A stretch of DNA of 64,000 nt. Source: a virus. The stretch lies in IMG/VR virus record IMGVR_UViG_3300010391_001464, positions 26,145-90,144 of that record; one strand, 5' to 3'. Under the pieces are notes generated by a model. The model had not been told where the DNA came from, did no database searches, and worked only from the letters and a program-made list of their open reading frames with translations. The stretch's first letter is position 1; the number at the start of each line of letters is the position of its first letter. Shown here in pieces: positions 62,222 to 64,000 of the stretch. A program made the translations under genes and the position numbers.

Positions 62222-63169
62222 ATGTTTAACTCTGAGTCTGGAGTAGAAATATTAACTGGTATTAACGGAAATCCAGATCCGTTTGTTTTAGATATGCCAA
62301 ATATGATTGATATTGGAGTTATGGGGCATTGTAAAAATAAATGCCCTATGTGTTATCAGGGAGATAAAGATCAACCTAATATGACTTTTGAGAATTATAA
62401 GAAATTAATGAATGAAGTAAAAGATGTAGTTAATCAAGTTGCTTTAGGTGGACGTGGTGATCCTAATCATCATGAAAATTTTAAAGAAATATTAGAATAT
62501 ACGAGAAAATCAAATATAGTTCCAAATTATACAACTTCTGGAATAGATATTACTGATAATCAAGTAGAAACTTCAAAAATGGCTGGGGCAGTAGCTGTCT
62601 CTGATTATCAAAAAGATTTTACATACATTTCTATTGATAAGTTAATAAGAGCAGGTATAAAAACAAATATTCATACAATATTTTCAAACCAAAATGCTCA
62701 AAGATGTATTGATATGATTAATGGAGTTGATGTATGGAATGGAAGAGTGGATTTAAATAAATTAAATGCCGTTGTATTTTTGTTATTTAAACCTCAAGGA
62801 AAAGGTAAATCACTTCTATCTTGGATTCCGTCAGTGGACCAGATTAGAAGGTTCTCAGACGCGATCAAGGATCCCAAGTGTAAATTTAAAATTGGCATGG
62901 ACAGTTGTACTGTTTGTAAACTAAAACAAATAGGACGAGAGTTCTCCAAAGTAGAGGAAATGATGTTAGATACTTGTGAAGCAGGAAGAATGTCAAGTTA
63001 TATAACACCAGATATGAAATTTATGCCTTGTAGTTTTTGTAATCATGAAAAAGAAGGAATATCAATTCTAGAAAATGATATTAAAAAAGTGTGGGAGGAA
63101 GGGCATTCATTTAAAAACGTTAGAGAAATTTTACTAAATAAACCAATGAGTTGTCCATATTTTTTATGA
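62222..63169 (+). CDS. Radical SAM protein paired with DFVTNSSS proteins
   Basis: 315 residues. CxxxCxxC motif CKNKCPMC (Cys37, 41, 44), GGRGDPNHH in place of GGEP, and a C-terminal Cys set (CTVCK, CEAGRMSSYITPDMKFMPCSFC, CPYF) typical of SPASM/twitch auxiliary clusters. ATG 62222 has no ribosome site; one more T at ATGTAATC (62215) would allow ATG 62187 (GAAAGG upstream), adding ~12 residues. Its TGA overlaps ATG 63166 of a DFVTNSSS protein, a second linked pair like 357/679. Confidence 0.85.
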   Translation: MFNSESGVEILTGINGNPDPFVLDMPNMIDIGVMGHCKNKCPMCYQGDKDQPNMTFENYKKLMNEVKDVVNQVALGGRGDPNHHENFKEILEYTRKSNIVPNYTTSGIDITDNQVETSKMAGAVAVSDYQKDFTYISIDKLIRAGIKTNIHTIFSNQNAQRCIDMINGVDVWNGRVDLNKLNAVVFLLFKPQGKGKSLLSWIPSVDQIRRFSDAIKDPKCKFKIGMDSCTVCKLKQIGREFSKVEEMMLDTCEAGRMSSYITPDMKFMPCSFCNHEKEGISILENDIKKVWEEGHSFKNVREILLNKPMSCPYFL

Positions 63170-63624
63170 GAATTAAAACTGACTTTGTAACAAATAGTTC
63201 TTCCACATCATTTATTATTGATGATGGAAGAACTATTATCCAGGTTGCATTTGAGATTTTAGATATTATAGAAAAAAAATGTTTAGATGATAAGTATACA
63301 GAGTGGTATAAAACTGAAGATGGTAAAGCTAGAATAGATGGTGATTTTTCTAGAGTTCTAAATGCAAAAAAACAAATTAAATATTTAAAATATTTTAGAG
63401 ATATAAATATCTTTATTCCATTTACTACTTATATATCGACTTTTATCTATAAAGAATTTTGTACTTTTTCAAAAATACGAGTAGATACTTCTGATCATCA
63501 TAATTGGAATAGTATAAATTATAAGTACTTTCTTGAAATGGATAAATGTTATGACATAGGTCATGATTTAAAATTTATAAATATTGAAGATCGTACAATT
63601 AATTCGAGAGATAAATCTATATGA
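63166..63624 (+). CDS. DFVTNSSS-motif protein A
   Basis: 152 residues from ATG 63166 (chosen over upstream TTG 63151 because it overlaps the radical SAM stop, ATGA). Starts RIKTDFVTNSSSTSFI, then an unrelated body (DDGRTIIQVAFEILDIIEKK ...). Overlaps the next gene's ATG by four bases. Predicted partner or substrate of the radical SAM enzyme. Confidence 0.8.
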   Translation: MRIKTDFVTNSSSTSFIIDDGRTIIQVAFEILDIIEKKCLDDKYTEWYKTEDGKARIDGDFSRVLNAKKQIKYLKYFRDINIFIPFTTYISTFIYKEFCTFSKIRVDTSDHHNWNSINYKYFLEMDKCYDIGHDLKFINIEDRTINSRDKSI

Positions 63625-64000
63625 GACTAAAAATTGATTTTGTAACTAACTCAAGTTCGAGTAGTTTTATAATGATAGGTGTTAAAAATAATGAAATCAT
63701 AGAAAAATATATAGAAAGAATTTTATGGTCAAAACCAGGAAAAAAACTAGATTTTTATAATAGAGATAATTATTTAAATGACTATAATGAGATTTTTGAA
63801 GAAATAGATCATTCAATTTATCAAGTAGGAACATTTTATCATTTTTTTGAGAATGAAGAATATTATGCTTATAAAAACCCAGGTTTTTTAGGGCTTGATT
63901 TAGAAGAAATGTTAAGAAGAAATTTAAATTTTACAGAAATGAAAGCAGAAGTCATTAAAAAATTCAATGATGTTGAAATAGCAGTTGATGAAAAACAAAT
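63621..64000 (+). CDS. DFVTNSSS-motif protein B (3' end outside window)
   Basis: ATG 63621 overlaps the previous TGA. N-terminus RLKIDFVTNSSSSSFIMIGV, then a new body (NNEIIEKYIERILWSKPGKK ...). The frame is open to the window end (~126 residues seen). A third copy of the motif. Confidence 0.75.
   Translation, partial: MRLKIDFVTNSSSSSFIMIGVKNNEIIEKYIERILWSKPGKKLDFYNRDNYLNDYNEIFEEIDHSIYQVGTFYHFFENEEYYAYKNPGFLGLDLEEMLRRNLNFTEMKAEVIKKFNDVEIAVDEKQ

Noticed and set aside
1-64000. CRISPR array, insertion sequence or integrase/attachment site
   Set aside because: No spaced direct-repeat array, transposase or integrase was seen; the mobile elements present are homing endonucleases.

Overview
The window is a piece of a large, very AT-rich, contractile-tailed (T4-like) bacteriophage genome; I infer a jumbo myovirus. 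Sequence support: a TerL-type terminase, a tape-measure protein, gp6-, gp25-, gp19- and gp26/51-like tail and baseplate genes, tRNA genes, many homing endonucleases, and the phage's own two large RNA polymerase subunits (beta' and beta). The host is probably Gram-negative, because the phage carries an outer-membrane beta-barrel-like protein and an OmpA-type peptidoglycan-binding domain. Nearly all genes are tightly packed and many overlap by ATGA or a few bases.

Layout. 0-2.9 kb: a radical SAM gene coupled to a short protein starting with the motif K-x-DFVTNSSSSS-(Y/F), then small unknown genes. 2.9-10.1 kb: a candidate ubiquitin-like conjugation cassette resembling bacterial PRTRC systems: an E2-like N-terminus on an 877-residue protein, a JAMM/JAB peptidase, an E1/ThiF enzyme, a SAP-like plus beta-grasp protein ending in GSKGC, and a second ThiF-like protein. 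10.1-16.9 kb: RNA polymerase beta' and beta, separated by a homing endonuclease. 17.2-18.4 kb: a translation-control cluster with a structured RNA, a mini-ORF containing an in-frame amber codon, a hairpin hiding the next ribosome site, a Pth2-like peptidyl-tRNA hydrolase, and a tRNA with anticodon CTA (amber suppressor). 18.4-24.6 kb: a host-derived envelope/transport cassette (outer-membrane protein, coiled-coil protein, PspA-like membrane protein, NMT1-like binding protein fused to OmpA, ABC permease and ATPase). 24.6-43.5 kb: early/accessory genes and tRNAs (Gln, Thr, Ala), including NADAR, SLOG/YspA, phosphoesterase, CCA-adding enzyme, RlaP-like nucleotidyltransferase, FolE2 and several homing endonucleases. 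43.5-61.8 kb: virion genes, rightward from a hub-like gene, terminase and tape measure, then leftward from the tail tube to gp6. 62-64 kb: a second radical SAM gene followed by two more DFVTNSSS-type proteins.

Readings to keep in mind. At about fifteen places, on both strands, a clear protein family is split by what looks like one missing base, nearly always in an A or T run; TerL, the tape measure and a radical SAM enzyme are among them. This looks more like systematic sequence error than biology, so those genes are described as single genes. Two further genes carry in-frame stops (TGA at 22609, TAA at 53895-53897). A 14-base motif, CTATATATATTAAT, sits in four intergenic regions upstream of transcription units on both strands and is probably a phage promoter.
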